37,726 nt of DNA from Klebsiella pneumoniae (GTDB lineage Bacteria; Myxococcota_A; UBA796; SXON01): the NCBI GenBank assembly GCA_945861635.1, contig CAMAWH010000047.1, forward strand, positions 1 through 37,726. Direction: 5' to 3'. Shown one piece after another: positions 1 to 7,721 of the stretch. The position numbers and the translations under genes were made by a program. The notes below the pieces were generated by a model, which saw only the letters and a list, made by a program, of their open reading frames with translations, had not been told where the DNA came from and made no database searches. Positions within the stretch are counted from its first letter, which is position 1, and the number at the start of each line of letters is the position of its first letter.

Positions 1-43
1 AAGAGGTTGCGCGAAATGCGCCGACGCGCGGTCGTCACACCGT

Positions 44-2578
44 TCATCGCGCCGGCACTTCGGCGGTCGCGACATCCTCTTCCCGTGGTTTGAACCCGCG
101 CAATCGCAACGCATTCGTCACCACGGACACCGACGAAAACGCCATGGCCCCAGACGCGATCATCGGGTTGAGGAGGCCAAACGCCGCCACCGGAATGCCA
201 ACGGTGTTGTACGCAAACGCCCAGAACAGGTTCTGTTTGATGATGCGAATCGTGTCTCTGGACAGTTCGATGGCCGTGGCTACCTTGGCGATATCCCCCT
301 TGATGAGCGTGAGGGACGCCGCCTCCATCGCAATGTCGGTGCCGGTACCGATGGCGAACGAAACGTCCGCCGCAGCTAGCGCAGGCGCATCATTGATGCC
401 ATCTCCCACCATTCCGACAACCTTGCCTTGCGACTGGAGCTTCCGCACGAGCGCCACCTTTTCTCCCGGCGAAGCCTCGGCCAACACGTCGTCAATCCCG
501 ACGGCACGAGCGATGGCTTCTCCCGTGCGCCGGTTGTCGCCCGTCGCCATGATGAGGCGCACGCCCATCTTGTGCAGGCGCGCAACCGCCGCAGCCGACG
601 TTTCCTTGAGCGTGTCCGCCACGCCGATCACCGCCAGTGGCACACCATCCAACGCGGCCAGGATTGCTGTACGACCGGATTCCTCGATCCTCGTGGCCGC
701 TGCTTCCAGCAGGGTGAGATCGACGCCGGCTTCACGCAACAACCGCCGATTGCCAACGACGACGGCATGCGACGCCCGCACGCCCGGGAGCACCGCGCGG
801 ACGCCCTGCCCGGTGACGGAGGTGAAGTCGGTTGCTTCCGCCAGCACAAGCCCGCGCGCCTTGGCGTGCTCGACGATCGCTTCCCCCAGCGGATGCTCCG
901 AGTAACGCTCCGCCGCCGCGATGAACGCGAGGGCATCCGCCTCTCCGACGCCGCCAAGCACGACGATATCGGTGACCGCCGGCTGACCGCGGGTGAGCGT
1001 TCCCGTCTTGTCGAAGATGAGGACGTCGATCTTCTGCGCCCGCTCCAACGCTTCTGCGTTGCGGACGAGGATGCCGTTTTCGGCGGCCTTGCCCGTGCCC
1101 ACCATGATCGCCGTTGGCGTCGCAAGACCGAGCGCGCACGGACACGCGATCACCAGCACGGCAACCGTCGGAATCAGCGCACCGACGAACCCGGCGCCGG
1201 CCAGCATCCAGCCCACGAACGCCACTCCGGCCACGACGAGCACGCCGGGAACGAATCGGCCCGACACTTCGTCGGCAAGCCGCTGAATCGGCGCCTTCGA
1301 CCCCTGCGCGTCCTCCACCATGCGGATGATCTGCGCGAGCGCGGTGTCCGCGCCGACGCGGGTGGCCGCCACGAGCAGACGGCCATTTCGGTTCACGGTC
1401 GCCCCGATGACGGGATCGCCGGGGCCGCGCAGGACCGCCAGACTCTCCCCCGTGATCATGGATTCGTCCACGACAGAGCTGCCTTCTCGCACGACGCCGT
1501 CGACCGGAATGCGCTCTCCTGGGCGAACGATGACGACGTCACCGACGGCCACGTCCTCGACGGGGATTTCGCTCTCCACGCCGTCGCGAATGACGGTAGC
1601 CGTGCGAGGCTGCAGGCCCGCGAGTTTGCGAATCGCGTCGTTGGCCTGCGTCTTGGCGCGGTCTTCCAGATACTTGCCGAGCAGAATGAGCGTCACGATG
1701 ACGCCGGCCGTCTCGAAGTAGAACATCACCCCGCCGGTGACCAGCGCAAAAACGCTGTACGCATAGGCGGCGCCTGTCCCGATGGCAATGAGCGTGTCCA
1801 TGTTGGCGGACCCGCCGCGTGCCAATTTCCATGCGACCCGGAAGAATTCCCAGCCGGCCCAGAACACCACCGGCGTCGTGAGCACAAACTGCACGAGCGC
1901 CGCCCCGGGGAACATCAAGTCGAACATGGCGATGACGAGGACGGGGGCGGTGAGGATGGCCGCGACCACGAGCTTGCGCTTGAGCGTGGTCAAGTGGTCC
2001 TGTTCCCGCAGGCGCACGGCATCGGGCCGTGTACCGTCGGCGAGCTGCTTCGGTGGAGGCCGCGGATCAATCGCCTTATACCCCGCCTTTTCGACCGCGG
2101 AGAACAGCGCGGCCCACGTCGTATCTCCTTCTACAGTGGCCTTGTTCGTGGCGATGTTCACGCCGGCCGACCGCACCCCCGGCGTCCGCGAGAGCACCTT
2201 CTCAATCCGGGTCGCACACGACGCGCACGTCATTCCTTCGACCGGGAAGGTCACTTTTCCAGAAATCGGCTCTTCCAGAGACAGCGCGGCGACCACTTCA
2301 ACACCCGGGTTGGCGAGACGCGACCCGGCGAGCCAGATCACCAGCTTCCCAATAATCACGGCGATGCGATCGAGCAGGCGCCGGATCGGCCGCCGGGCGG
2401 GGTCGAAACGCACAAGGAGCGTTCCCGTGACGGGATTCGTCGCCGCGTCGAGGACGCCCGACTCGGCGATGACGGCCTCCCGCAGCGCGAGTGCACCTTC
2501 CGCAGACCCCTTGATCGCCGGCACGCGGAGCCGCACCCGCGCCGCAAGTTCGTGTTCGACCGTGAACCCTTCGTTCAT
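44..2578 (-). CDS. copA: CopA-type copper-translocating P1B ATPase
   Basis: Predicted inner-membrane ATPase that exports monovalent copper (or silver) from the cytoplasm. The 844-residue protein starts with a degenerate HMA-like domain without Cys (about 5-75). A true HMA domain follows, with GMTCASC (Cys118, Cys121). The core has the TGES actuator loop, the intramembrane CPC ion site (Cys479, Cys481), the phosphorylated Asp523 in DKTGT, an SEHPLGEAI motif in the nucleotide domain and [10 protein letters not shown] in the hinge. The C-terminus has the YN and MAFSSVSVV pattern seen in copper pumps. The start was placed at the ATG that overlaps the upstream stop as ATGA. Reading upstream would add 38 residues that belong to the preceding gene. 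It is the last gene of the csoR operon. Copper specificity is inferred from the CPC and YN/MSS pattern. Confidence 0.95.
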   Translation of the reverse strand: MNEGFTVEHELAARVRLRVPAIKGSAEGALALREAVIAESGVLDAATNPVTGTLLVRFDPARRPIRRLLDRIAVIIGKLVIWLAGSRLANPGVEVVAALSLEEPISGKVTFPVEGMTCASCATRIEKVLSRTPGVRSAGVNIATNKATVEGDTTWAALFSAVEKAGYKAIDPRPPPKQLADGTRPDAVRLREQDHLTTLKRKLVVAAILTAPVLVIAMFDLMFPGAALVQFVLTTPVVFWAGWEFFRVAWKLARGGSANMDTLIAIGTGAAYAYSVFALVTGGVMFYFETAGVIVTLILLGKYLEDRAKTQANDAIRKLAGLQPRTATVIRDGVESEIPVEDVAVGDVVIVRPGERIPVDGVVREGSSVVDESMITGESLAVLRGPGDPVIGATVNRNGRLLVAATRVGADTALAQIIRMVEDAQGSKAPIQRLADEVSGRFVPGVLVVAGVAFVGWMLAGAGFVGALIPTVAVLVIACPCALGLATPTAIMVGTGKAAENGILVRNAEALERAQKIDVLIFDKTGTLTRGQPAVTDIVVLGGVGEADALAFIAAAERYSEHPLGEAIVEHAKARGLVLAEATDFTSVTGQGVRAVLPGVRASHAVVVGNRRLLREAGVDLTLLEAAATRIEESGRTAILAALDGVPLAVIGVADTLKETSAAAVARLHKMGVRLIMATGDNRRTGEAIARAVGIDDVLAEASPGEKVALVRKLQSQGKVVGMVGDGINDAPALAAADVSFAIGTGTDIAMEAASLTLIKGDIAKVATAIELSRDTIRIIKQNLFWAFAYNTVGIPVAAFGLLNPMIASGAMAFSSVSVVTNALRLRGFKPREEDVATAEVPAR

Positions 2579-3108
2579 GCAACCCTCAGTTGACGTCGGT
2601 GGGTCCACACGCCGAATCCGACCAGCGCCCACACCCACCAGTAGCGAATCGGGTTGCGGATCGCCGAGCGAAATACCCACACATGGACCCAACCGAGCAG
2701 ACCGAGGTAGACGACGCGCGCGCCCCGTTCCGCCAGTGCAGCGCGGCGGGCATCACGTTGCTCGACCAGGGTGGTCGCGAACGAAGCGGCGTCCATTCGG
2801 TCCAAAAGCGGCGTTGCCTGCGCGTCGATCACCAGGAGGGCGGGCCGGTCAGAGGTGACGATGGGGTCATAAAAGACGGAAAGGCGTGCGCCCTCACGAT
2901 CGATGTTCACGCGGCGAATGCCGGGAAGCGCGCGCAGGGCGCGCTCCAGTTTGAGGGCGAGCGCGGGCGCATACAGCAGCGGCGGCAGATGCAGGCGCAA
3001 GTACCCGCGCGTCCGTTTGGTGACCAGAATCTCGCGGGGCCAGATGCCCTCCTCCGTGCGGACGATCGCGCCTTCCTCGACGGCACCGGTCACGACGGAG
3101 CCAGTCAC
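2575..3108 (-). CDS. HMA-like domain protein with C-terminal membrane segment
   Basis: A 177-residue protein directly upstream of the copper ATPase. Residues about 25-95 read as a ferredoxin-fold HMA-like domain, with a basic N-terminal strand, a helix rich in Leu and Ala, and a strand ending in SVFYDP. It lacks the CxxC metal site. The C-terminus has a hydrophobic stretch ([15 protein letters not shown]) and a second one ([13 protein letters not shown]). The GTG start overlaps the stop of the preceding gene as GTGA, and the stop overlaps the ATG of the ATPase as ATGA, so it is very likely translated in series with both. A second in-frame GTG lies a few codons later. It could be a partner or an ancestral N-terminal part of the ATPase. 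No specific function is assigned. Confidence 0.75.
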   Translation of the reverse strand: MTGSVVTGAVEEGAIVRTEEGIWPREILVTKRTRGYLRLHLPPLLYAPALALKLERALRALPGIRRVNIDREGARLSVFYDPIVTSDRPALLVIDAQATPLLDRMDAASFATTLVEQRDARRAALAERGARVVYLGLLGWVHVWVFRSAIRNPIRYWWVWALVGFGVWTHRRQLRVA

Positions 3109-3338
3109 GACGGCTCCGGCGCAGACGCAGCCAGCGCCGCCGTGAGTCGCTGCGGCGGGTCGTCCGGGAGCGCATCTCGCAGGGTGTCGGCCAGACGCAG
3201 GACCCGCCGGGTCACGCCTTTGAGCGCCCACCGGGCAATCTTGTCCTGCGGAATTCCACGCTTCTGCGCCGCATACCCGACGGCGATGCCGGCGCCGAAC
3301 AGCCCCACCGTCACGCCGGCCGCGAGCTTCCAGTTCAT
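3105..3338 (-). CDS. small single-pass membrane protein in the copper operon
   Basis: A 77-residue protein starting MNWKLAAGVTVGLFG. Residues 4-22 form one hydrophobic segment with GxxxG-like spacing. A basic, probably cytoplasmic tail follows, ending in a Pro/Ala-rich stretch. The ATG overlaps the stop of the ferredoxin as ATGA, and its own stop overlaps the GTG of the HMA-like gene, so it is translationally embedded in the operon. No known family is recognised. Position and topology suggest an accessory role next to the ATPase, but nothing in the sequence shows metal binding. Confidence 0.7.
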   Translation of the reverse strand: MNWKLAAGVTVGLFGAGIAVGYAAQKRGIPQDKIARWALKGVTRRVLRLADTLRDALPDDPPQRLTAALAASAPEPS

Positions 3339-3619
3339 GTCCGCAACTCCACTTCGACGTTTCCGAACACGTGCGCCATGCACCCAAATCGTTCTCCCGG
3401 GAGGAAGCGCAGGCGCGCGCGCCCCGACATCTCCAACGCATCGGGAGGGGTCAGGCCCGCGTCCCCGTCGAGGATGAGCGCGCGACACTGCCCACACGCA
3501 GGGGTGATGCCGCAGCACAAAACGTCCGTCACCCCTGCCGCACAGGCCGCCTCCAGCAGCGAGGCCGCCTCGGGAACATCCACAGCGTTCCCCGACGGCT
3601 GGAAGGTCACCCGGGGCAT
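3335..3619 (-). CDS. 2Fe-2S ferredoxin
   Basis: A 94-residue soluble protein with the beta-grasp ferredoxin pattern. The cluster ligands are seen as C-x5-C-x2-C (within CCGITPACGQC, residues 35-45) and a fourth Cys 34 residues later in RFGCMAH. This spacing is closer to the adrenodoxin type than to the plant type. There is no signal peptide. The ATG lies one base after the stop of the preceding small gene, and its stop overlaps the next start as ATGA. A ferredoxin inside a copper-efflux operon is unusual. It might reduce Cu(II) or support repair of clusters damaged by copper, but this is inference. Confidence 0.85.
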   Translation of the reverse strand: MPRVTFQPSGNAVDVPEAASLLEAACAAGVTDVLCCGITPACGQCRALILDGDAGLTPPDALEMSGRARLRFLPGERFGCMAHVFGNVEVELRT

Positions 3620-3620
3620 G

Positions 3621-3911
3621 TCAGGTGGCCGCGGGGGCCGGGGCGGGGGGCGCGGCAGCAACCGGACCGGCGGCAACCGTCGCCTTCGGGGCGGCCCCTT
3701 CTTCCTCCCGAATTTCGGCGATCAGGTCGGAGAACTTCTCGGTCTGCTCGTGGTAGGCCTCGCGCCCCTTCTCCAAGAGCCCCCCGCTGGACTTCATGAG
3801 GCCGCGGAGGAGCGGCCGGGTAACTTCCCGGATTTTCGGCCAGTTTTTCGTGACCAGAACGCCCACGGCAACGCCGAGCGTGAACGGAAGAATGTAGTGG
3901 CGGAATTGCAT
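3621..3911 (-). CDS. small membrane-anchored protein with Ala/Pro tail
   Basis: A 96-residue protein beginning MQFRHYILPFTLGVAVGVLV, one N-terminal transmembrane segment (about 5-23). An amphipathic, charged helical region follows (KIREVTRPLLRGLMKSS and onward to about 75), then an Ala/Pro-rich C-terminus. The layout resembles YtxH or DUF5132-like small proteins found beside metal ATPases; the family name is a guess. It follows csoR by 43 bases and precedes the ferredoxin by one base. An upstream in-frame extension would run into the csoR gene and was not used. Confidence 0.7.
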   Translation of the reverse strand: MQFRHYILPFTLGVAVGVLVTKNWPKIREVTRPLLRGLMKSSGGLLEKGREAYHEQTEKFSDLIAEIREEEGAAPKATVAAGPVAAAPPAPAPAAT

Positions 3912-3954
3912 GTGCGGCTCCAGTGTGTGTGAGAAAATATACGGTGAACGCGAA

Positions 3955-4269
3955 CTAACGGGCCTTTCCGTTTTCCCAGTCGAACAGGGTGAGAATCTCG
4001 GCAACCTTCTCCGCACGCTGCGCGGGCGTGCCTTCGGCGAAGGCCTCCGTCACGCAGGTGTTGAGGTAGGAACTGAGGATGTTGCGCTCAACCCGACGAA
4101 GCGCAGCGTGGATGGCCCGCGTCTGTGTAAGAATATCGACGCAGTAGCGCCCCTCGACGATCATCGACTTGATGCCGCGAACCTGCCCTTCGATGCGGGC
4201 CAGGCCTTCGAGTTCGGCGGCGTGGTCCGGCATCGCGCAGGAGGGCTTCACGGTGGTTTCGACTTTCAT
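3955..4269 (-). CDS. csoR: CsoR/RcnR-family metal-sensing repressor
   Basis: A 104-residue all-helical repressor (DUF156) that should bind the operator in its own promoter and release it on metal binding. The family signature is clear: RIEGQVRGIKSMI, then YCVDILTQ. At the copper-ligand positions of Mycobacterium CsoR (Cys36, His61, Cys65), by the spacing of 25 and 29 residues, this protein has Cys43, Tyr68 and Cys72. The His is therefore replaced by Tyr. The N-terminus carries extra possible ligands, Cys11 and His16. The true signal may thus be Cu(I) with other ligands, another metal, or a thiol/persulfide as in CstR, which also lacks the His. Two starts are possible: ATG at 4269, favoured because the -10 box leaves no leader, or ATG at 4281. 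Confidence 0.9.
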   Translation of the reverse strand: MKVETTVKPSCAMPDHAAELEGLARIEGQVRGIKSMIVEGRYCVDILTQTRAIHAALRRVERNILSSYLNTCVTEAFAEGTPAQRAEKVAEILTLFDWENGKAR

Positions 4270-4276
4270 GGTAGTC

Positions 4277-4305
4277 AGCATACCCCATCCGGGGTAGGGT
4301 AGCAA
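4277..4305 (-). promoter_or_regulatory. csoR operon promoter
   Basis: On the minus strand, a -35-like TTGCTA (4300-4305) and a -10 TATGCT (4277-4282) are separated by 17 bases. The -10 box ends only seven bases before the ATG at 4269, so transcription would start at or next to the A of the start codon, giving a leaderless mRNA. The CsoR-type operator fills the spacer and runs into the -10 box, which fits repression by blocking polymerase. Confidence 0.6.
4281..4296. promoter_or_regulatory. CsoR-type operator
   Basis: TACCCC-ATCC-GGGGTA is a perfect 6-bp inverted repeat around a 4-base centre. It matches the G-tract, AT-flanked dyads described for CsoR-family regulators. It lies between csoR and the divergent gene at 4352 and could affect both. 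Confidence 0.75.
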
Positions 4306-4351
4306 CGGGAGGTCAAGTTTGACACTCACTGCTACGCACCCGGAGCCCACG

Positions 4352-5266
4352 ATGGTGGAGGGCGGGCACTACACGCTCGGCCCCGTGGCGGAGAGAGAAG
4401 GAGGCGGAGAGCGTGATGGTGTCGAGGTCGTAGACGTTCCCACCGTCGGCAGCTGGTGTGCGCGGACAAGCGAAACCACGCAGCTCTGCTTCGCGCTTGC
4501 CGCCGCTGAGGTGCACCGTCTGCGCGCCGCCGGACGCGCCGCCGATGTCGGTGTCATGGTCGGTGACCTTGCGATTCCCGCGGGCACCCGCCAGCCCGGC
4601 GGCGCTTGGGCGCTCCCCCCGAGCTACCTCGCGATTCTTCGGGACAACGAACTGTCGCCCGACGACGTCGTCGTTTGGGGTGAAGCCTACGCTCGCAACC
4701 AAGGCAAGCGCCGCCTGCTGGACGAGGCGCGTGCGCGTCACCCCTCCGCGGCGGCCACCTACGCCGCGTTTGGCTGGGCGTTGTTGCACGATGCCGAGGG
4801 CATTCGCCTCGCGTCCGACGCCTCGTTGGAGTGGGATGGGGACGTGCGGACGGCCACGCTCACGCGCGGCGCGGCGCCCCTGTGTCCGCTCGTATTTGCA
4901 GGGTTGAAACGTGCTATTTTTAATTCCGGCTATGCACGTCACATCGCGATCTATGCGCGCGCGGACGACGCGTGGATCGACGCCAAGCTCCGCGCTGCAG
5001 CGGTCACCGTCGCGCAGCTCCGACCCGGCGGTGCCGGGGAGCAGATCGACTGGATCGTGCTCACCCCCGGAAACGCGCCGGCGGAAAACACCTGGTGTCC
5101 CGCCGACCTTGTCGCCCCGGGAGAGCGCGCGTGGAGCGAATTCCTCGCCGCCGTCGCCCATCATCATCCCGGAACTTCTGAGCTGGAGACGCCATGTCCG
5201 ACCGCAACGAACTCGCCCCCCTCGACGTGCGGAGTGACGAAGACAACTTCCCTCTGCTCCGGGTGA
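4352..5266 (+). CDS. hypothetical protein, unknown family
   Basis: A 304-residue, apparently soluble protein with no signal peptide and no transmembrane segment that I can see. It is rich in Ala, with a run resembling an alpha/beta fold (HDAEGIRLASDASLEWDG and AIYARADDAWIDAKLRAA). No family is recognised. The start at ATG 4352 has CGGAG six bases upstream; a TTG at 4319 in the same frame is less likely. The last 25 codons overlap the next gene by 73 bases and read as low-quality sequence (Thr/Ser/Pro/Cys). The natural end may therefore have been lost by a frameshift near 5190, or the long overlap may be real. It is divergent from csoR and shares its regulatory region. Confidence 0.6.
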   Translation: MVEGGHYTLGPVAEREGGGERDGVEVVDVPTVGSWCARTSETTQLCFALAAAEVHRLRAAGRAADVGVMVGDLAIPAGTRQPGGAWALPPSYLAILRDNELSPDDVVVWGEAYARNQGKRRLLDEARARHPSAAATYAAFGWALLHDAEGIRLASDASLEWDGDVRTATLTRGAAPLCPLVFAGLKRAIFNSGYARHIAIYARADDAWIDAKLRAAAVTVAQLRPGGAGEQIDWIVLTPGNAPAENTWCPADLVAPGERAWSEFLAAVAHHHPGTSELETPCPTATNSPPSTCGVTKTTSLCSG

Positions 5267-5925
5267 TTGATGCGGTGCGCGCCGATGAATCCAGAATCGA
5301 GGAGAAGGTCGAGCTACGCCGCGGGCTGCTCGCGGAGGCGTCGGGTCTGTCGGGTCGCGCCCTGGCCGACGCACTGGCTCGGGAGCTGATTCAGGACGCC
5401 AAACTCCGTTCGGCCACCATCGGCGCGGGCTTCGCGCTTCCGTGGGCAATACCGGTCATCGGGTTCTGGGGCACGCTGGCGTTTACCGTCCTCGGCGCTG
5501 CGCTTTGGCAGACCGCCAACGAGGTCGAGTTGGTCTACGAACTGGGGTACGTCTACCGCACGCGCCTCGACTCCGCACGCCTGCGCATGACGTCGTTCTG
5601 GCTGGTGCATCTCACCAACTACGACGACCTCCGCGGGCGCGCGCTCGACGTCGGCGTCAATCTGACCGTCCGCAAGCTCGTCCAGAAGCTGATCTCCGTC
5701 GGCCTGGCGCGTGCCTACGGGGCAACGGCGCACTCGGTCATGATGGCCCGGATGATGGGCGGTTCACCGTCGCAACCATGGTACGTTCGTGCGACGGAGT
5801 ACATCGGCGTTCCCGTCCTGTTCTACTTCGGCTGGAAGAGTACCAGCGGCGTCGGGGAGCGCGCATCCGCCTACTTCCAGGAAGAGGTCGGGCTCGAATT
5901 GATCGAAGGGGGAGGCGGCGCGTAG
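5194..5925 (+). CDS. membrane-associated protein, possibly EcsC-like
   Basis: A 243-residue protein with an acidic, helical N-terminal part. A hydrophobic hairpin follows (about 80-110, GFALPWAIPVIGFWGTLAF), then amphipathic helices. The Gly/Pro-rich hydrophobic centre followed by helical repeats recalls EcsC-family proteins; this is a low-confidence resemblance. GGAG lies eight bases before the ATG. The gene overlaps the end of the preceding one by 73 bases, so the two are probably co-transcribed. It ends four bases before the convergent lipoprotein gene. Confidence 0.7.
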   Translation: MSDRNELAPLDVRSDEDNFPLLRVIDAVRADESRIEEKVELRRGLLAEASGLSGRALADALARELIQDAKLRSATIGAGFALPWAIPVIGFWGTLAFTVLGAALWQTANEVELVYELGYVYRTRLDSARLRMTSFWLVHLTNYDDLRGRALDVGVNLTVRKLVQKLISVGLARAYGATAHSVMMARMMGGSPSQPWYVRATEYIGVPVLFYFGWKSTSGVGERASAYFQEEVGLELIEGGGGA

Positions 5926-5929
5926 CGAC

Positions 5930-6481
5930 CTACTGCAGATCACCCGAGATCGTGCCGTTGGCGGTGCAGATGTCGCCCTCGTTGTCGAGGATCGCTTCCC
6001 AGGTGCCGGACAAGGTTTCGCCGTCACTGCTGAAGCGACCGGTGACGGGCAACTCCACCTGCCCGTCGTCGTAGGGGCACTCAAAATCCCTGCCATCGGA
6101 CGAGCAATCGAGCTCGGAGCCCGTGCCGAACAGCCCGCCGACGATGAAGTCACCGGAGGCCTCATCTTGGCAGAGCAATTCGACGTCGTGCGGCTCGCCG
6201 AAAAAGGTCTCGCTCCAGCAGCCTTCCGTGCCGTCTTCCATCGGCAGTTCGATCGTCCAGTCCCCGTCCACGAAATTGCAATCGCTGTCGGAGTCGCTGT
6301 CGGAGTCGGAGTCGCTGTCGGAGTCGGAGTCGCTGTCAGCGTCCGCGTCGCCGGCGCATCCGACCAGCCCGCACTCGTCGCTGCTGCCGCCACCTCCGGA
6401 GTCATCGTCCTTTTCACCGCCGAGGATACCGGTGCAGCCGAGGAGGCAAATTACGCTGAAAGCAAAGGTGAATCGTTCCAT
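5930..6481 (-). CDS. lipoprotein with Ser-Asp repeat
   Basis: A 183-residue secreted lipoprotein. The start MERFTFAFSVICLLGC gives a compact signal peptide with lipobox LLGC (Cys16) and a GGAG ribosome site eight bases upstream. Acidic and Gly/Ser-rich residues follow, then an uninterrupted DADADSDSDS-type linker (about 45-67). The C-terminal domain (about 68-183) is rich in Gly, Asp and Cys and reads as a beta-structured domain (DGDWTIELPMEDG, GRFSSDGETLSGTWEAIL), similar in feel to lipocalin-like or META-type ligand barrels; no family is assigned. The same kind of linker is found in the SGNH lipoprotein at 35589. The upstream extension of the frame was rejected as it lacks a signal peptide. 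Confidence 0.8.
   Translation of the reverse strand: MERFTFAFSVICLLGCTGILGGEKDDDSGGGGSSDECGLVGCAGDADADSDSDSDSDSDSDSDSDSDCNFVDGDWTIELPMEDGTEGCWSETFFGEPHDVELLCQDEASGDFIVGGLFGTGSELDCSSDGRDFECPYDDGQVELPVTGRFSSDGETLSGTWEAILDNEGDICTANGTISGDLQ
6282..6350 (+). repeat. short-period SD-coding repeat
   Basis: Hexanucleotide-like repetition of GTCGGA and GTCGCT units. Read on the minus strand it codes the Asp-Ser/Asp-Ala linker of the lipoprotein. Such tracts can change length by slippage in steps of six bases without breaking the frame. Confidence 0.8.
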
Positions 6482-6608
6482 ATGCGGAGCTCCAAAGGGG
6501 GGAGCGTCTCCCGAACCCTCGGGAAAGCCGCGGCGACTATAGCCGGAGAATGGCGTTGCGTGAAACCGTCGCACCGGCGACCGCGCCCCACCCCCCGCGC
6601 CACACCCA

Positions 6609-6638
6609 CCGACAGGTCTCGGCCAAACTGGCTATGAT
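6609..6638 (+). promoter_or_regulatory. candidate promoter, leaderless
   Basis: A TATGAT -10 box at 6633-6638 lies six bases before the ATG at 6645, with a weak -35 (CCGACA, 6609-6614) 18 bases upstream. Transcription would start at the start codon. No Shine-Dalgarno sequence could fit, which supports a leaderless message. Similar spacing is seen at csoR. Confidence 0.5.
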
Positions 6639-6644
6639 ACAGTC

Positions 6645-7721
6645 ATGAGCGATCTTGCGGCCACACCAGCCTCGTTCCGCGGAATTGTGGACGGTCGCGC
6701 ATTGATCCCGGCCGCGCTGCTCCTCGGCGCCACCCTTCTTGCCGTCACCGCCCTTCGCGTCAGCGGCACGTCCCAAAGCCTGTGGCACGACCCCACGGCG
6801 CCGGGTGTCCGCCCGATTTTCGTCGTAAGCGTGGTGGTTGCATCGGCGCTCGCCCAGCGTCGCCATCACGCCACCAACCTCGCCGTCGCAGTCGCCGCCG
6901 CCATCGGCATCCGCGTCCTGTTCGCCGCGCACCTTTGCCTGCCGATTCCCATCATCGATTGGGCGCGGGGTACGGAGATGATCCCGCCCGAGCCGCTGCT
7001 TCCCCTGTTCTTTTCGGGCTCGGTGTACGGCGTCGGCCAGATGGTGCTCCTGCTCGTGTGGGCGTCGGTGCTCCCGATGCTGAGCGCGCGATCCCGTCGG
7101 CGAGGCCCCGCCCTCGTCACGCTCGCGGCCGGCGCGTTCGCCACAGCCTGCGCGCTGACGCCGCAGCCGATGCTCCTCAACACCCTGATGGCGCCGGAAA
7201 TCGGCACGTTTTCGTTTCCGGCGTGGACCCCCGCGGGCGTGGTCGACCGAACGTGGACACGCCTTTCGCAGCCGCGCGCCCCTGCAATCGCGCACACGCT
7301 CTCCTTCTGGCACAGCGATCAGGCGCTCGCGGCGCTGGGGGAAGGGATGGCGGAGCGCACCCATGGCCCGAGCGGGCTGCGTCGCGGCCTGTGGGTGACC
7401 GCCGGCGGGCTGACCGCCGTCACGCTCGCACTCCGCGTCGTAAGTGCGGCGGCCGTCGTGCTGTCGCTGCCGTTCGCGATCGTCGCCGCTTTCCGCCGCG
7501 CGCCCGCCGCGTCGTGGCTGCGCGTTCCGACCCTCGTCCTGTTCATGACGTTGGCAGGCGGGAACGTCCTCCTCACGGTGCTCGCCGTCGCGTTGCCGGA
7601 AGGCCGCGCATCCGTGTGGACGGTGTTGCCGTACCACCTCGCATTCGCCGGGTTCGTGGCCGCAGCTTTGCTTGGGAGCGGGCGGTTGCTGCACGCGGAC
7701 GCCCCCGCGGTTGCCGCATGA
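6645..7721 (+). CDS. polytopic membrane protein, unknown function
   Basis: A 358-residue protein with about seven hydrophobic segments (roughly 19-38, 57-75, 78-96, 115-140, 152-168, 265-290, 298-322 and 328-350). A non-membrane loop lies in the middle (about 175-255) and an Ala-rich C-terminus ends the protein. No family motif is recognised. Its stop overlaps the ATG of the following sulfatase-like lipoprotein as ATGA, so the two are translated together. That coupling is the only clue to its role, perhaps presenting or anchoring the lipoprotein. Confidence 0.75.
   Translation: MSDLAATPASFRGIVDGRALIPAALLLGATLLAVTALRVSGTSQSLWHDPTAPGVRPIFVVSVVVASALAQRRHHATNLAVAVAAAIGIRVLFAAHLCLPIPIIDWARGTEMIPPEPLLPLFFSGSVYGVGQMVLLLVWASVLPMLSARSRRRGPALVTLAAGAFATACALTPQPMLLNTLMAPEIGTFSFPAWTPAGVVDRTWTRLSQPRAPAIAHTLSFWHSDQALAALGEGMAERTHGPSGLRRGLWVTAGGLTAVTLALRVVSAAAVVLSLPFAIVAAFRRAPAASWLRVPTLVLFMTLAGGNVLLTVLAVALPEGRASVWTVLPYHLAFAGFVAAALLGSGRLLHADAPAVAA

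Noticed and set aside
428..2593. 721-codon open frame on the plus strand
   Set aside because: It is antisense to the copper ATPase, whose motifs are complete; the frame is Arg/His-rich without any domain. High GC leaves such frames open.
6782..7717. N-terminal extension of the sulfatase-like gene at 7718
   Set aside because: It is in frame but lies inside the membrane gene at 6645 and reads as Arg/Pro/Ala noise; the lipoprotein signal begins at 7718.
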